Shown one piece after another: positions 28,588-37,677 of a stretch of DNA of 64,000 bases. The notes beneath the pieces are model-generated. The model saw only the letters and a program-made list of their open reading frames with translations. It was not told the DNA's origin and ran no database searches. Origin of the DNA: Planctomycetota bacterium. GTDB taxonomy: Bacteria; Planctomycetota; J058; J103. Within the stretch, counting starts at the first letter, position 1. Each line of letters starts with the position of its first letter. Both the position numbers and the translations under genes were made by a program. The stretch is taken from contig BPJM01000006.1 in assembly GCA_026004615.1 (NCBI GenBank), positions 62,001-126,000 on the forward strand. Direction: 5' to 3'.

Positions 28588-30458
28588 AAGGGGCGAGGGC
28601 GATCGCACGCGCTCAGGCGCTGCGGGCACGGCGGCTGGCGCTGGGAGTGTGGCTGGGACTTCTCGCAGCCGGTGCCGCCCTGGGGCGGCCGCCGGCGAGC
28701 GGAGCGCCGGCGGCACCGGCGGCGGCCGATGCGGCCACCGCACCGGCGGCGGTGCAGGCGCTGCAGGTGGTCGCGGCCGCGCTCGATCCGGCGCCCTTCC
28801 GCACGCTCACGGTGCAGGACGGCGGGCGGCGCAAGCCGCTGGACACCTTCGCCCGCGAGCGGGTGCAGGCGCTGCTCGAAACCGCGAGCTGGCAGGGCCG
28901 CGACCCGATCGTCACCCTGTTCGCCATGGCATTCGCACCCGACGCCTTCGCGCAGCTCCAGGTCGTGCGGGTGCGCCACCTGGAGCTGCGCAAGCTGCTG
29001 GGTTTGCAGGACAGCCGCACCAGCTTCGCCGCCCTGGAAGCGAACCCCGCGCTGCAAGCGGCGGTCGCGGAGCTGCGCGCGCTGCCCCGCGAGCGGCCTC
29101 TGGGCCCGCGCCAGCAGAAGGTGGCGGAGTTGTACGCACGGCTGCTCGAGTTTCGCCACCTCGCCGACCGGCTGCGCGTGCTGCCGCCGCCGGGTTACGC
29201 GGCGGCCCTGGCCGCTGGCGCCAGCGGCCAGGCCCTCACCTGGACGGGCCTGGCCGAGCCAGCGCTCGATTCGCCCGAGGCGATGGAGCAGTTGCGGGCA
29301 CGGATCGCCGAGGTCCGGCGTGCGTTCCGTGATGGCGAGGGGCCTGCGGCTCAGCGCGCGCTGGCGGCGCTGTGCGATTTCCTCACCGCGCAGCAGGGCG
29401 AGCTGGCGCTGCCAGCCTGGCGCGCGCGCCTGGAAGTGGCGATGAACCGCTGGCATCCCTTGCGCATCGCATGGGCGGCGATGCTCGCCGCTGCCTGCGC
29501 ATTCGGGCTTGCCGGCCTGGGCTACCGGCGGGGGCTCGGGCGGCTGGCCCGGGTTCTGCTCGTGCTGGGGCTGTCGGCGGCGGCGCTCGGGCTCGGCATG
29601 CGGACCGTGCTCATCGAGCGCGCCCCGGTGGCGACGCTGTACGAGGCGATCGTGTTCGCCACCTTCTGTGCGGTCTTACTGGGGACGGTGTTCGAGGCGG
29701 CCTACCGCAATCTCTGGTTCGGCGGGGCGGCGGCGCTCGCCGGCAGCCTGGTGTTCATGCTGGCGGATCTCGCTCCGGGGCTCGACCGCACGATCCGTCC
29801 GCTGCAGCCGGTGCTCGACAGCTACTGGCTCAACATCCACGTCACCTGCATGCTCTTGAGCTACGGGGCGTTCCTGCTCGCCGCGGTCCTGGCGGTCGCC
29901 TACTACGCGCGCTGGCTGCCTGCCCGCGGCTACCCGCGCTGGTCGGTGCTGGTTCCCCTGGCCGTGGCGCTCGGCGGCGGCGTGGTACCACTGCTACCGG
30001 TCGTGCTCTGGGGCGAGCGGCCCGCGCTGTCGCACTTCCTCATCGCGATGGTGGCGGCGCCCGGGATCGCGCTCATCGGGACCTGGCTCTGGGTGCGGCT
30101 GACCGGCTACGGTGAGGAGATCGGGGAACAGGACGCGCGGGCCCTCCGCGCGATCGAACGCGCCATGTACCGGGTGATCCAGGTCGGTTTCCTGGTGCTG
30201 ACCACGGGTATCATCCTGGGAGCGATGTGGGCTGCCGAATCGTGGGGTCGCTACTGGGGCTGGGACCCGAAGGAGACCTGGGCGTTCATCACCTGGCTGG
30301 TGTACGGCGCCTTCATCCACGGCTATGTCGCCGGCTGGTTCCGCGGCCCGCGCGCCGCGCTCTGGTCGGTGCTCGGCTTCTACGCTGTGCTGTTCACCTT
30401 CTTCGGAGTGAGCTACGTGCTGCCGGGCCTGCACAGCTACCTCGAGCCGGCATCTTGA
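28584..30458 (+). CDS. ccsA: CcsA/CcsB cytochrome c biogenesis heme transporter
   Basis: A 624-residue protein. After a signal anchor comes a soluble periplasmic-type region (about 40-285), then about eight transmembrane helices with the heme-handling tryptophan-rich WWD loop (WAAESWGRYWGWDPKETW, about 552-570). Flanking histidines lie in NIHVTCMLLSYGAF and GAFIHGYVAGW. Together with ResB it forms the System II synthetase. The N-terminal soluble part is unusually large for CcsA and occurs in the fused type found with alternative complex III operons. It overlaps resB by 4 bp, so the two are co-translated. Confidence 0.88.
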   Translation: MKGARAIARAQALRARRLALGVWLGLLAAGAALGRPPASGAPAAPAAADAATAPAAVQALQVVAAALDPAPFRTLTVQDGGRRKPLDTFARERVQALLETASWQGRDPIVTLFAMAFAPDAFAQLQVVRVRHLELRKLLGLQDSRTSFAALEANPALQAAVAELRALPRERPLGPRQQKVAELYARLLEFRHLADRLRVLPPPGYAAALAAGASGQALTWTGLAEPALDSPEAMEQLRARIAEVRRAFRDGEGPAAQRALAALCDFLTAQQGELALPAWRARLEVAMNRWHPLRIAWAAMLAAACAFGLAGLGYRRGLGRLARVLLVLGLSAAALGLGMRTVLIERAPVATLYEAIVFATFCAVLLGTVFEAAYRNLWFGGAAALAGSLVFMLADLAPGLDRTIRPLQPVLDSYWLNIHVTCMLLSYGAFLLAAVLAVAYYARWLPARGYPRWSVLVPLAVALGGGVVPLLPVVLWGERPALSHFLIAMVAAPGIALIGTWLWVRLTGYGEEIGEQDARALRAIERAMYRVIQVGFLVLTTGIILGAMWAAESWGRYWGWDPKETWAFITWLVYGAFIHGYVAGWFRGPRAALWSVLGFYAVLFTFFGVSYVLPGLHSYLEPAS

Positions 30459-30562
30459 AAGCCTCCGCCGTTCACCCGAAGATGGCGTGGCGATAGGACG
30501 CAGCCGCAGCGGGCGGCGAGCCTCGGGGGCGAGGCAGAGCCGCGGCGAGTCGAGGTGTCCGG

Positions 30563-32494
30563 TTGGCCAAGCTGAAGAGCATCCTGCGGGAGTTTCTGCA
30601 GTCCGAGGCGTTTCGCGGGCACCTGCAGCTGGCGGCGGCACGCCTCCCGGCGGCCCAGCGCCTCAAGGAGACGATCGCGGCGTTTTTGCGCGGCGATGCG
30701 GGGCTGGCCGTGCTGTGCGAGGCGCTGCGCGGTGCGGTGGGCGAGCAGCTAGCGTGGGGAACCGAGCAGCGCCCGCTCTGGGGGTTCGGCGGTCCGGGCA
30801 CCGCGCGTTTCGTCGAGGCACTGGAGCGGGTGGCCGAACCGGTGGAACTGGAGCTGGAGCTGCGCAAGGCGCTGGCGGGCATCGACCCCGCCGACCCCAC
30901 GGAGAAGCTCCGTGCCTTTGCCGGGTTCGTGACACGGCTGGCACAGCAGGCCGCCGGTGGTACGGAGCCGAACCTGCATGTGGGTTACGCCACGTGCCTG
31001 CTCAGTTTCTGCTGGCACATCCTGTACGACCAGGAGGTGCCGGTGTTCTACGGCGGCAGCCACAAGGCGATCAAAGAGCTGATCGCCGACGGCACGATCG
31101 TCGAACCGGGCTATCTCTCCCGCGACCTGGGCGAGCGCTTCCGGGCGTTCCTGCACATCTGCCGCGGGCTGCGCGAGCTGCTCCAGCGGGTGAATCCCCG
31201 GCTCGGCTTCTGGACCGTGGAGGCGTTCTTCGACTGGGTGGTGGCGCGGCAGCTCGCGGCGCCCGGTGCCGACTCGGCGCTGGTCTCGGCGCGCCTTCCG
31301 CAGCTGGGCGAGGCGGCGCTGCTCGGTGCCAGCCCGAGCGCGGCGGCCGGTAGTCCGGCGGCGGCCGCGGGGGCGGTCTCCGGCGCGCGGGCCGCGGCCG
31401 GTTCGGGTTCCGGCGGCATGCCGCATGTCGTCGCGACGGTGCTGGCCGACATGCCGCGGACGGCCGTGGACGAGGACGAGGGCGCGCGCACGATCGAGCA
31501 GGGGATCGCGCGGGGCGGCGCGGCGGTGCTCCCGGAGGACGCTGGGCCGCCAGCGGCGGCGCCGGCGGCGGAACTGCCGCCCGCTGTGCCGCCTGTGGCC
31601 GACGCGACTGCGAGCGCGGCGCGCGTGGCGGCCGCGGCGCCGGCCGCGCCCCGGGTCGATTCCCCGGAGGCGCTCGCCGAGCAGCTGCTGCTCGCCCCGG
31701 AGCTGGTGGCGAGCATGTGGGCGGTGCTCCGGGAGCGGGGCCGGCTGCTGATCACCGGGCCGCCGGGCGTGGGCAAGACGCACGTCGCCTGCGCACTGGC
31801 GCGGGCCTTCGCGGCGGATGCGGGGCGCGCGCACCTGCTTGCGATCCACCCCGCGGTGCGCCACGAGCACCTGGTCGAAGGCGAGCGCGAGCCCGGGGGG
31901 GCGGTGCGCGACGGGGTGCTGACGCTGGTGGCGGAGCGGGCGCGGCGGGCGCCGCCGGCAGCGCGATTCGTCGTGGTGCTGGACGAGCTGGGGGTCGTGG
32001 ATCCGGCGGCGGTGCTGGGGGAGTGGGCGGTGCTGCTGCAACACCGTGCGGAGTCGGTGGTGCTCGCGCGCTCGCAGCGGCCGTTCACGCTGCCACCCAA
32101 TCTGTATCTGATCGCCACCGACAGCGGCGACGGCTCGCGGCTGGGGCGGCAGGTGCTGCGGCGGCTGTTCCCGGCGGTGGCGCTGGCGCCGGACGCGGAG
32201 CTGTTGCGCCGCTTCCTGCAGCAGCAGAGCCCCGAGGTGGTGTGGGTGGCGGATGTGTTCGCCGCGCTCAACGCACGGCTCGTCGAGGACCTCGGCCCGG
32301 GGCGCGTGCTCGGCCATGGACTGTTCATGCGAAGCGGTCTGGATGAAGCGGGCCTGGAGCGGCTGTGGGCGCACGAGGTGTTGCCGTTGGTCGCCGCCGA
32401 ACTGGACGACCCCACGCGCCTGGAGCGCTACCGGCTGCAGGCACTGCGCACCGAGGCCGGGGCCGGCGGCTTGCCAGTGGCAGCGCCGGGCTAG
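30563..32494 (+). CDS. McrB-like AAA+ ATPase without McrC partner
   Basis: A 643-residue protein. The N-terminal 225 residues form a helical domain of unknown fold ending in PRLGFWTVEAFFDW. Residues about 245-375 are an Ala/Pro-rich disordered linker. The C-terminal AAA+ domain has Walker A GPPGVGKT starting at G399, the McrB-type stretch IHPAVRHEHLVEGERE, a Walker B VVLDELG and a region IATDSGDGSRLG where McrB carries its Asn-Thr-Ala-Asp signature. An arginine-rich VLRRLFPAV follows. McrB proteins translocate DNA for the McrC nuclease, but no mcrC is nearby. It could also be a MoxR-type ATPase. The TTG start follows AGGTGTCCGG. Confidence 0.65.
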   Translation: MAKLKSILREFLQSEAFRGHLQLAAARLPAAQRLKETIAAFLRGDAGLAVLCEALRGAVGEQLAWGTEQRPLWGFGGPGTARFVEALERVAEPVELELELRKALAGIDPADPTEKLRAFAGFVTRLAQQAAGGTEPNLHVGYATCLLSFCWHILYDQEVPVFYGGSHKAIKELIADGTIVEPGYLSRDLGERFRAFLHICRGLRELLQRVNPRLGFWTVEAFFDWVVARQLAAPGADSALVSARLPQLGEAALLGASPSAAAGSPAAAAGAVSGARAAAGSGSGGMPHVVATVLADMPRTAVDEDEGARTIEQGIARGGAAVLPEDAGPPAAAPAAELPPAVPPVADATASAARVAAAAPAAPRVDSPEALAEQLLLAPELVASMWAVLRERGRLLITGPPGVGKTHVACALARAFAADAGRAHLLAIHPAVRHEHLVEGEREPGGAVRDGVLTLVAERARRAPPAARFVVVLDELGVVDPAAVLGEWAVLLQHRAESVVLARSQRPFTLPPNLYLIATDSGDGSRLGRQVLRRLFPAVALAPDAELLRRFLQQQSPEVVWVADVFAALNARLVEDLGPGRVLGHGLFMRSGLDEAGLERLWAHEVLPLVAAELDDPTRLERYRLQALRTEAGAGGLPVAAPG

Positions 32495-32566
32495 TTCTGC
32501 TACCATCTCTGCGTTCGAGACGAGGGGCCACGGTACCTTCGGCCTCTGAGGGGAGCCACCCAGGCG

Positions 32567-32863
32567 ATGGTCGACGAAGCGGTACGGCGGATCTCGCGGG
32601 AGCTGGCGCGCGTGGAACAGGGCAACCTGCGCGCCTTCGCCGACGAGGATCGGGTGATCCTGGTCATCCAGGATGCGCCGAACGAGCTGCGCAAGCTCGC
32701 CGACGCGCTGGAAAAGGTCAACATCAACGAGATTCAGGCGCTGGTGGCCTACACCATGCCGCAGCACCGGCAGGTCGATCGCCCCAGGGCCCCCGCCCTG
32801 CCGGCTCCGCACCGCGACGCGCGGGCGGCCAGCGTCCCCGATGGCCCGGGGAGCGAGATCTGA
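32567..32863 (+). CDS. small hypothetical protein
   Basis: Not recognised. It has 98 residues with an amphipathic alpha/beta pattern (RVILVIQDAPNELRKLADALEKVNINEIQALVAYTMP, residues 30-65) and a Pro/Ala-rich tail. GAGGGGAGCC precedes the ATG. It lies 73 bp after the McrB-like gene and may be in the same transcript. A role with that ATPase is only guessed from position. Confidence 0.5.
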   Translation: MVDEAVRRISRELARVEQGNLRAFADEDRVILVIQDAPNELRKLADALEKVNINEIQALVAYTMPQHRQVDRPRAPALPAPHRDARAASVPDGPGSEI

Positions 32864-32986
32864 GCGCTTTCGTTCCGCCGCGCACCGTGGCGGATCGCCG
32901 CACCTCCGCGCGCGGCTGCCCCTTTGCTGCGAGGATTGCCCCTCCGGCGGGCGCGGGTCGCGCCGGCTGCAGGCGCAGGGCCTGCC

Positions 32987-34057
32987 ATGCGGGTAGGTGA
33001 ACTCGGAGAGCACGAGCTGCTCGCGCGCATCCGGCAGGAGCTGGCCGAGCTGGAGCGCGAGTGCCGGGCGGGCGCGGATTCCGAGACACGCTCCGCGCTC
33101 GTGGCGGGCATCGGTGAGGACTGCGCCGTGGTGCGCTGCGCCCCTGGGGCGGAGTGGTTGCTCGAGACCGATCAGGCGGTCGAAGGGGTGCACTTCCGGC
33201 TGGACTGGCTCGCGCCCGAGCAGGTGGGCGGGCGGCTGGCGGTGCAGGGCCTGTCCGACATCGCGGCCATGGCGGGCTGGCCGCGCTACGTGCTGGTGGC
33301 GCTGGCGGTGCCGGCGGCGGCCGAGGCAGAGGTGGTTGTCGGGATCATGCGGGGAGTCGCGCGCCGCTGCGCGCAGTACGGCGCGCTCGTGGTGGGGGGC
33401 GACCTCAGTGGCTCGCCGGCTGGGATCCGCGCCACGATCGCGGTCTTCGGCGAGGTGGAGCCGGGTGCTGCCATACGGCGCGGCGGGGCGCAGGCGGGCG
33501 ACGTGTTGTATGCGACGGGCCGGCCGGGCCTGGCGCGGGCCGGCTGGCTGTGGCTCGGACGCGCCGGCCGGGGCCGTGGCGGTCTGGAGCCGGCGGAGCA
33601 GCGGGCTGGCCTGCAGCAGGCGCTCGCGCACTTTTACGAGCCACGCCCACGGCTGGAGGAGGCGCGTTTTCTCGCCAGACGCGCGCACATCCACGCCATG
33701 ATCGATCTGTCCGACGGGCTCGCCGGTGACGCTGCGCGGCTGGCGGAGGCGAGCGGGCTGGCGGCGGTGCTGGAGGCGGAGGGGGTGCTCGCCGACCCAT
33801 CGCTGCCTGCGCTGGCGTCGCTGCTCGGGCTTTCGCCGGCGGAGCTCGTGCTCGCGGGCGGCGACGATTTCGAGCTGCTGTTCGCCGCGCCCGCAGCCGC
33901 GGTGGAGCGGATCCGTCCGGAGTTCGAGCAGCGCTTTGCGCTGCCGTTGCGGAGGGTGGGGCGGCTCGAGCCCGGTGCCGGCGTCTGGTGGGAGCCGGCG
34001 CCGGGGGGGGAGCGGGCCCCGGTACCGGCTCGTTCCTACGAGCACTTCCGCGCCTAG
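32987..34057 (+). CDS. thiL: thiamine-monophosphate kinase
   Basis: A 356-residue ThiL (AIRS-like ATP-dependent kinase, thiamine phosphate to thiamine diphosphate). Conserved features are the start GELGEHELLARI, GIGEDCAVV (about 42-50), ETDQAVEGVHFR, SDIAAMAGWPRYVLVALA, VVGGDLSGS and the C-terminal IDLSDGLAGDAARLAEASG with GGDDFELLFA. These residues bind ATP, magnesium and thiamine phosphate. The ATG at 32987 gives the canonical N-terminus. A longer in-frame GC-rich extension is not expected. No other thi gene is nearby. Confidence 0.93.
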   Translation: MRVGELGEHELLARIRQELAELERECRAGADSETRSALVAGIGEDCAVVRCAPGAEWLLETDQAVEGVHFRLDWLAPEQVGGRLAVQGLSDIAAMAGWPRYVLVALAVPAAAEAEVVVGIMRGVARRCAQYGALVVGGDLSGSPAGIRATIAVFGEVEPGAAIRRGGAQAGDVLYATGRPGLARAGWLWLGRAGRGRGGLEPAEQRAGLQQALAHFYEPRPRLEEARFLARRAHIHAMIDLSDGLAGDAARLAEASGLAAVLEAEGVLADPSLPALASLLGLSPAELVLAGGDDFELLFAAPAAAVERIRPEFEQRFALPLRRVGRLEPGAGVWWEPAPGGERAPVPARSYEHFRA

Positions 34058-34315
34058 TGCGCGGCCGTCCTCTGGCCAGCTGCGCCCGCACGGCACCGCC
34101 GGGCGCACGAGCGGCTCAGGCGGCGGACGGTGGTCCCGGCTGCTGGAGAGGACGCGGTTGCGCCGGTGGCCGCGGGCGCTCCCGGGCACGAAGGCTCCGG
34201 CCTCGCGCCTAGCCCTGCAGGCCGCGCGCTCGCGCGGGGTGGCGGGCCTGCGTATAGTGAAACGGCGGGCCGGCGGTGACGCCGGCTCGGCAGCGCGCGC
34301 GGGAGCGGAGAGCCA

Positions 34316-35548
34316 TTGCCCACGATGCGGGACCACAGGGCACCGAGTGGAGCCGGGCAGCGCGCGGTGCCCGGGGGTGCGGACACCCGCCAGCGGCAGC
34401 GGCGCGCCTGCCGCGGTGCGGCGGTGGTGGCGGTGGTGGCGGTGGTCGTGGTCGTCACGCACGCGGTGGCGACAACGCCTGCCCGCGCCGGCGATCCCGC
34501 TCCGCCGGCGGGCGGGCCCGCTGCGCCGGTGGCGGAGACACCGCAGGCGCAGGCGGTCGTGCCGGCATGGCCGCCCGAGCACGTGCACGATCCGGGGTGC
34601 GGGCATTTCTTCTACGACGGGCAGTGGCACCTGTTCCCGCGCGGACACGAGCACGGTCCGGGCTGCGGGCATTACCTGGTGGGGGGCAGCTGGTCGTACT
34701 TCCCGAGCGCGCACCTGCACGGACCGGACTGCGGCCACTTCTATTACGGGGGAAGCTGGCACCTGTTCCCGCGCGGTCACGTGCACGGCCCGGGGTGCGG
34801 GCATTTCTACTGGCGGGGAGCGTGGCACCTGTTTCCGGAGGGCCACCGGCACGGCGCGGGCTGCGGGCATGTCTTCGCCGACGGGGACTGGCGGCCAGTG
34901 CCGGAGCCCGGCGAGAGGGGCTGGGCTGCGTTCCGCGAGGTGGCCGAAGGCGGGCTGCCGCCCGGCCTAGAGGCTGTCGAACCGCTGCTGGCAGCGGGAG
35001 ACGGCGCGGAGGCGGGGGCAGGGACGCCGGAGGTGGCGGAGCCCGAGCCGGGTGCCGACCCATTCGCCGAGGGGGCGCTGCTCTGGCAGCGGGCGCGGCT
35101 GCAGCGCCTGGTCGCCCCGGCGGCGCCGGGTCCCGAGGATCGGGTCGGGTCTTCGGCGCCGCAGCGCGCCGCCGCTGCCGGGGAGGAGGCGCCGGCCAGC
35201 CATGGGGTGGGCGCTTTCGCCGAGCCCGTGTTCAGTGGCGCGGTGATCGGTGGAGTGTTCGCGCCGGGCGGCATCGCCCACACCCTGGTGCGGCCAGCCG
35301 CCCCGGTCCGCGTGGTGATACCGGGCCAGCGGTTGCCCGATCCGGCGACCGTGGTGCGCGGGCTACCCCGGCTGGTCCCTGCTCCGGGGGACCTGCCGCG
35401 CGACCGGAGGTGGCCGCGCGAGCGCGGGTTTGTGCGCGAGCGGCCCTGGCCTGGGGAGCGGCTGGTCGACCACCGCGGCTGGCCGGGGGGCGGGGAGGCA
35501 ACGCGGCTGGAGCGTTTCAGCGCCGCGCGCCACCGGCTCGGCCGCTGA
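34316..35548 (+). CDS. exported protein with five His/Cys-rich tandem repeats
   Basis: A 410-residue protein with a hydrophobic signal segment (AAVVAVVAVVVVVTHAVA, about residues 34-52). Residues 89-198 are five tandem units of exactly 22 residues, each built as H-x-H-G-P-G-C-G-H-(F/Y)-aromatic followed by G-x-W-x-L-F-P-x-x-H. Each unit gives three to four histidines and one cysteine, so a metal-binding role (zinc, copper, nickel or heme) is likely. The rest is low-complexity, Pro/Arg-rich sequence without a known domain. The TTG at 34316 has GGAG 5 bases before it, and ATG 34325 is an alternative. I do not know the family. Confidence 0.75.
   Translation: MPTMRDHRAPSGAGQRAVPGGADTRQRQRRACRGAAVVAVVAVVVVVTHAVATTPARAGDPAPPAGGPAAPVAETPQAQAVVPAWPPEHVHDPGCGHFFYDGQWHLFPRGHEHGPGCGHYLVGGSWSYFPSAHLHGPDCGHFYYGGSWHLFPRGHVHGPGCGHFYWRGAWHLFPEGHRHGAGCGHVFADGDWRPVPEPGERGWAAFREVAEGGLPPGLEAVEPLLAAGDGAEAGAGTPEVAEPEPGADPFAEGALLWQRARLQRLVAPAAPGPEDRVGSSAPQRAAAAGEEAPASHGVGAFAEPVFSGAVIGGVFAPGGIAHTLVRPAAPVRVVIPGQRLPDPATVVRGLPRLVPAPGDLPRDRRWPRERGFVRERPWPGERLVDHRGWPGGGEATRLERFSAARHRLGR
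34580..34909 (+). repeat. five 66-bp in-frame tandem repeats
   Basis: DNA units of 66 bp start at 34580, 34646, 34712, 34778 and 34844. Copies one to four keep CGGGGCTGCGGGCAT-like cores, and the fifth is degenerate after its GCGGG. The period is an exact codon multiple, so copy number could change without a frameshift. Confidence 0.8.
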
Positions 35549-35561
35549 GGGATGGGTGGCG

Positions 35562-37157
35562 ATGAGCGAGGCCACGGCCGCACGCAAACCCGGGCGTTCC
35601 AACCGCTACGTCATCGATGCGGACAACGTCCATGCGCTGACCTCCTCGCTCGAGCTGCTCGTACGCGACCGGCGCTACGTCGTGCTGTACGACGCGAGCA
35701 TCTGGTTCCCCCTGCACGAGCTGCTGGGGCAGGTCCCACTGGGCAAGCTGCGGCTGGCGGCCCTGCGGACCGTCCACACCTTCTTCCGAGAGCTGCTGCG
35801 CATCTTCGCCTCGTACGAGAACGTCCTGATCACCCCCGAGGTCCGGGGCGAGCTGGCAAACCTGATCGCGGCGACGCTGGCGCAGCTCGACCGCCAGAAG
35901 CTGCAGTACGAGAGGATGGCGCCGGCGGCCAGGGACCGGGTGGGGCGGACGTTCCACCTGTTGCTGCGCATCGAAGAGCTCATGCGCAAGCTGCGCACCC
36001 GCATCGAGGACCGCGCCAAGGCAGCGTACGTGGAGCGGCGGCCGGAGCTGCAGCTCTTGCAGGAGATGGTCGCTGCGATCACCGACACCCTGTCGTTGAA
36101 GAAGCCGGGGCAGGGCGGGGAGAGCCGGGCCGACGAGCACCTCGCCGCACGGGCGCTGTTCGAGGTGATCGTGCACCACCGCCATGTCGCGGTCTGCACC
36201 CGCGACGAGGATGTGCGCCGCATCATCAGCGCGACCTACAAGCTCCTGATCTCGGACACGCTGCGCGAGGAAGAGGCGAAGCTGGTGCGGCGGGCGCTGC
36301 AGCTCGGCAACCTGGTGGTGCTCAAGTACAATCCGGAGCGCCAGGCCTACACCCGCTTCTTCGAGAGCCAGACCCAGCAGGCGATCGGCGAGTTCATATT
36401 CAGTAAATTCCTGCCAGAACGCAGCAAAGTCCGTCTCATCAGCGAAGTCCGCTCCCAGCTGGTCAAGCTGAGCCGGGAGCTGGACCGCGCCACCGAAGCC
36501 GCCTCCGCGGAGACGGCCCCGGCGGTGCCACGCGCGAGCCCGGAGCTCGAGACGGCCCTCGGGGTCCTGTTCGACCGCATCGTCTGGTACCAGGAGATCG
36601 CGCGCGCGGTCGGGCTGTCGGACGTGCACGAGGAGATCCGGGTCCTGGAGGCGATGCGGACCGCCGCCCGCACGCTCGGGCCCGCGCCGCTGGCGGAGGC
36701 GGTGGAGCGGGCGCTGGCGGCGCTGCACCGCCGGCGGCTGCACCAGGTGCTGCGCGAGCTGGGCGAGAAGGATGCCGCGCTCAAGCAGGAGCTGGATGCG
36801 CTGACCGCCGACGCGAGTTACCAGCAGAACGTGCCGGCGGCGGAGCGTTTGCGCGAGGTGGCAGCCGAGATCGCCAGCAATGCCCGCGCGCGCCATTTCT
36901 TTACGCGGGCGCTGGGCAGCGGGGAGTACCACCTGGACTTCGACCACTTCCGCCGGACCGAGGAGCTGCTCGACCGGTTCAGCGCCAACGGCTTCGATCT
37001 GCGGGAGGGGGAGCGGCTGGTGCCGGCGGAGGAGGTGGCACACCTGAGCGGTCTGGACTACGAGCGGGTGCTGCGCCTGGCGAGCGAACACGACCTGGTC
37101 GCCGAGGGCGGCCTGATCCGGCTGGACTACGCGACGCTGATCCGCCACCTGCTCTGA
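35562..37157 (+). CDS. large PIN-like domain protein of unknown function
   Basis: A 531-residue soluble protein. The first 250 residues look like a PIN-type nuclease fold: an early acidic residue in VVLYDASIWF (about 44), a second in ITPEVRGELANL (about 95-100) and a third in VCTRDEDVRRI (about 210-214). The hydrophobic strand before each is typical. The remainder is helical with Glu/Arg-rich coiled-coil-like stretches (about 300-450) and a winged-helix-like end (VAHLSGLDYERVLRLASEHDLVAEGG). This could be an RNA- or DNA-acting factor. The start at 35562 follows GGGATGGGTGGCG. No partner antitoxin gene is visible. Confidence 0.55.
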   Translation: MSEATAARKPGRSNRYVIDADNVHALTSSLELLVRDRRYVVLYDASIWFPLHELLGQVPLGKLRLAALRTVHTFFRELLRIFASYENVLITPEVRGELANLIAATLAQLDRQKLQYERMAPAARDRVGRTFHLLLRIEELMRKLRTRIEDRAKAAYVERRPELQLLQEMVAAITDTLSLKKPGQGGESRADEHLAARALFEVIVHHRHVAVCTRDEDVRRIISATYKLLISDTLREEEAKLVRRALQLGNLVVLKYNPERQAYTRFFESQTQQAIGEFIFSKFLPERSKVRLISEVRSQLVKLSRELDRATEAASAETAPAVPRASPELETALGVLFDRIVWYQEIARAVGLSDVHEEIRVLEAMRTAARTLGPAPLAEAVERALAALHRRRLHQVLRELGEKDAALKQELDALTADASYQQNVPAAERLREVAAEIASNARARHFFTRALGSGEYHLDFDHFRRTEELLDRFSANGFDLREGERLVPAEEVAHLSGLDYERVLRLASEHDLVAEGGLIRLDYATLIRHLL

Positions 37158-37677
37158 TCCCACCCGGTTGGCAGGGCTGGGGCGCGCCGCCCGCGCCCGG
37201 GCTGCCGGCTCTGGCCGGCGCAGCGACGGGCGCGGGCGAGCCATGCGGAGGACGGCCGCCCCCTCGCGTGCTCTGGGGAGCCGCGCGCGCCGTGCCGCCA
37301 CCGCAAGCTCGCCGCATCCGGTCCCAGGACCGCCCCCGGTGCGATCCCGCGCCGGCGCTGCCGCGCCCAGGGCAGCGCGCCCGCGGCCGCGTGCCTGCAC
37401 GCGGTCCCCGCCCCGCCCTCCCCGCGCGCCCCGGCTGCGGCGCCTGCGCCTGCGCTGCCCGCCCGAGCTCACGCCTGCGGGAGGTGGGTCCGGTGATCTT
37501 AGGCCGTCCCTAGCGCCTGCGCCTGCGCCTGCGCCCGCGCTGCCTGCCCGAGCTCACCCCGCCCGTCGGACCCCTCGGTTAGACTTGTGTTCGGTCTCAG
37601 GACCTGGCGGCCGCCCGAGGCGACAGGCGGCCCGCAACGACTGGCGGAGCGAGCTGGCGAGGAGGCAGAGACCCTTC
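37158..37677. other. 520-bp gap with short direct repeats
   Basis: No gene recognised. Open frames here are Arg/Ala/Pro-rich and look like shadows. Two imperfect copies of GCGCYCGCGCTGCC(T/C)GCCCGAGCTCAC end at about 37471 and 37557, next to a CGCCTG-type run at 37514-37535. A possible -10 TAGACT near 37580 and GGAGG at 37660 belong to the next gene. Confidence 0.4.

Noticed and set aside
30749..34870. A 1373-residue open frame on the minus strand opposite the McrB-like and thiL genes
   Set aside because: An antisense shadow caused by high GC. The plus-strand genes have clear families and this frame has only His/Gln/Arg-rich nonsense.
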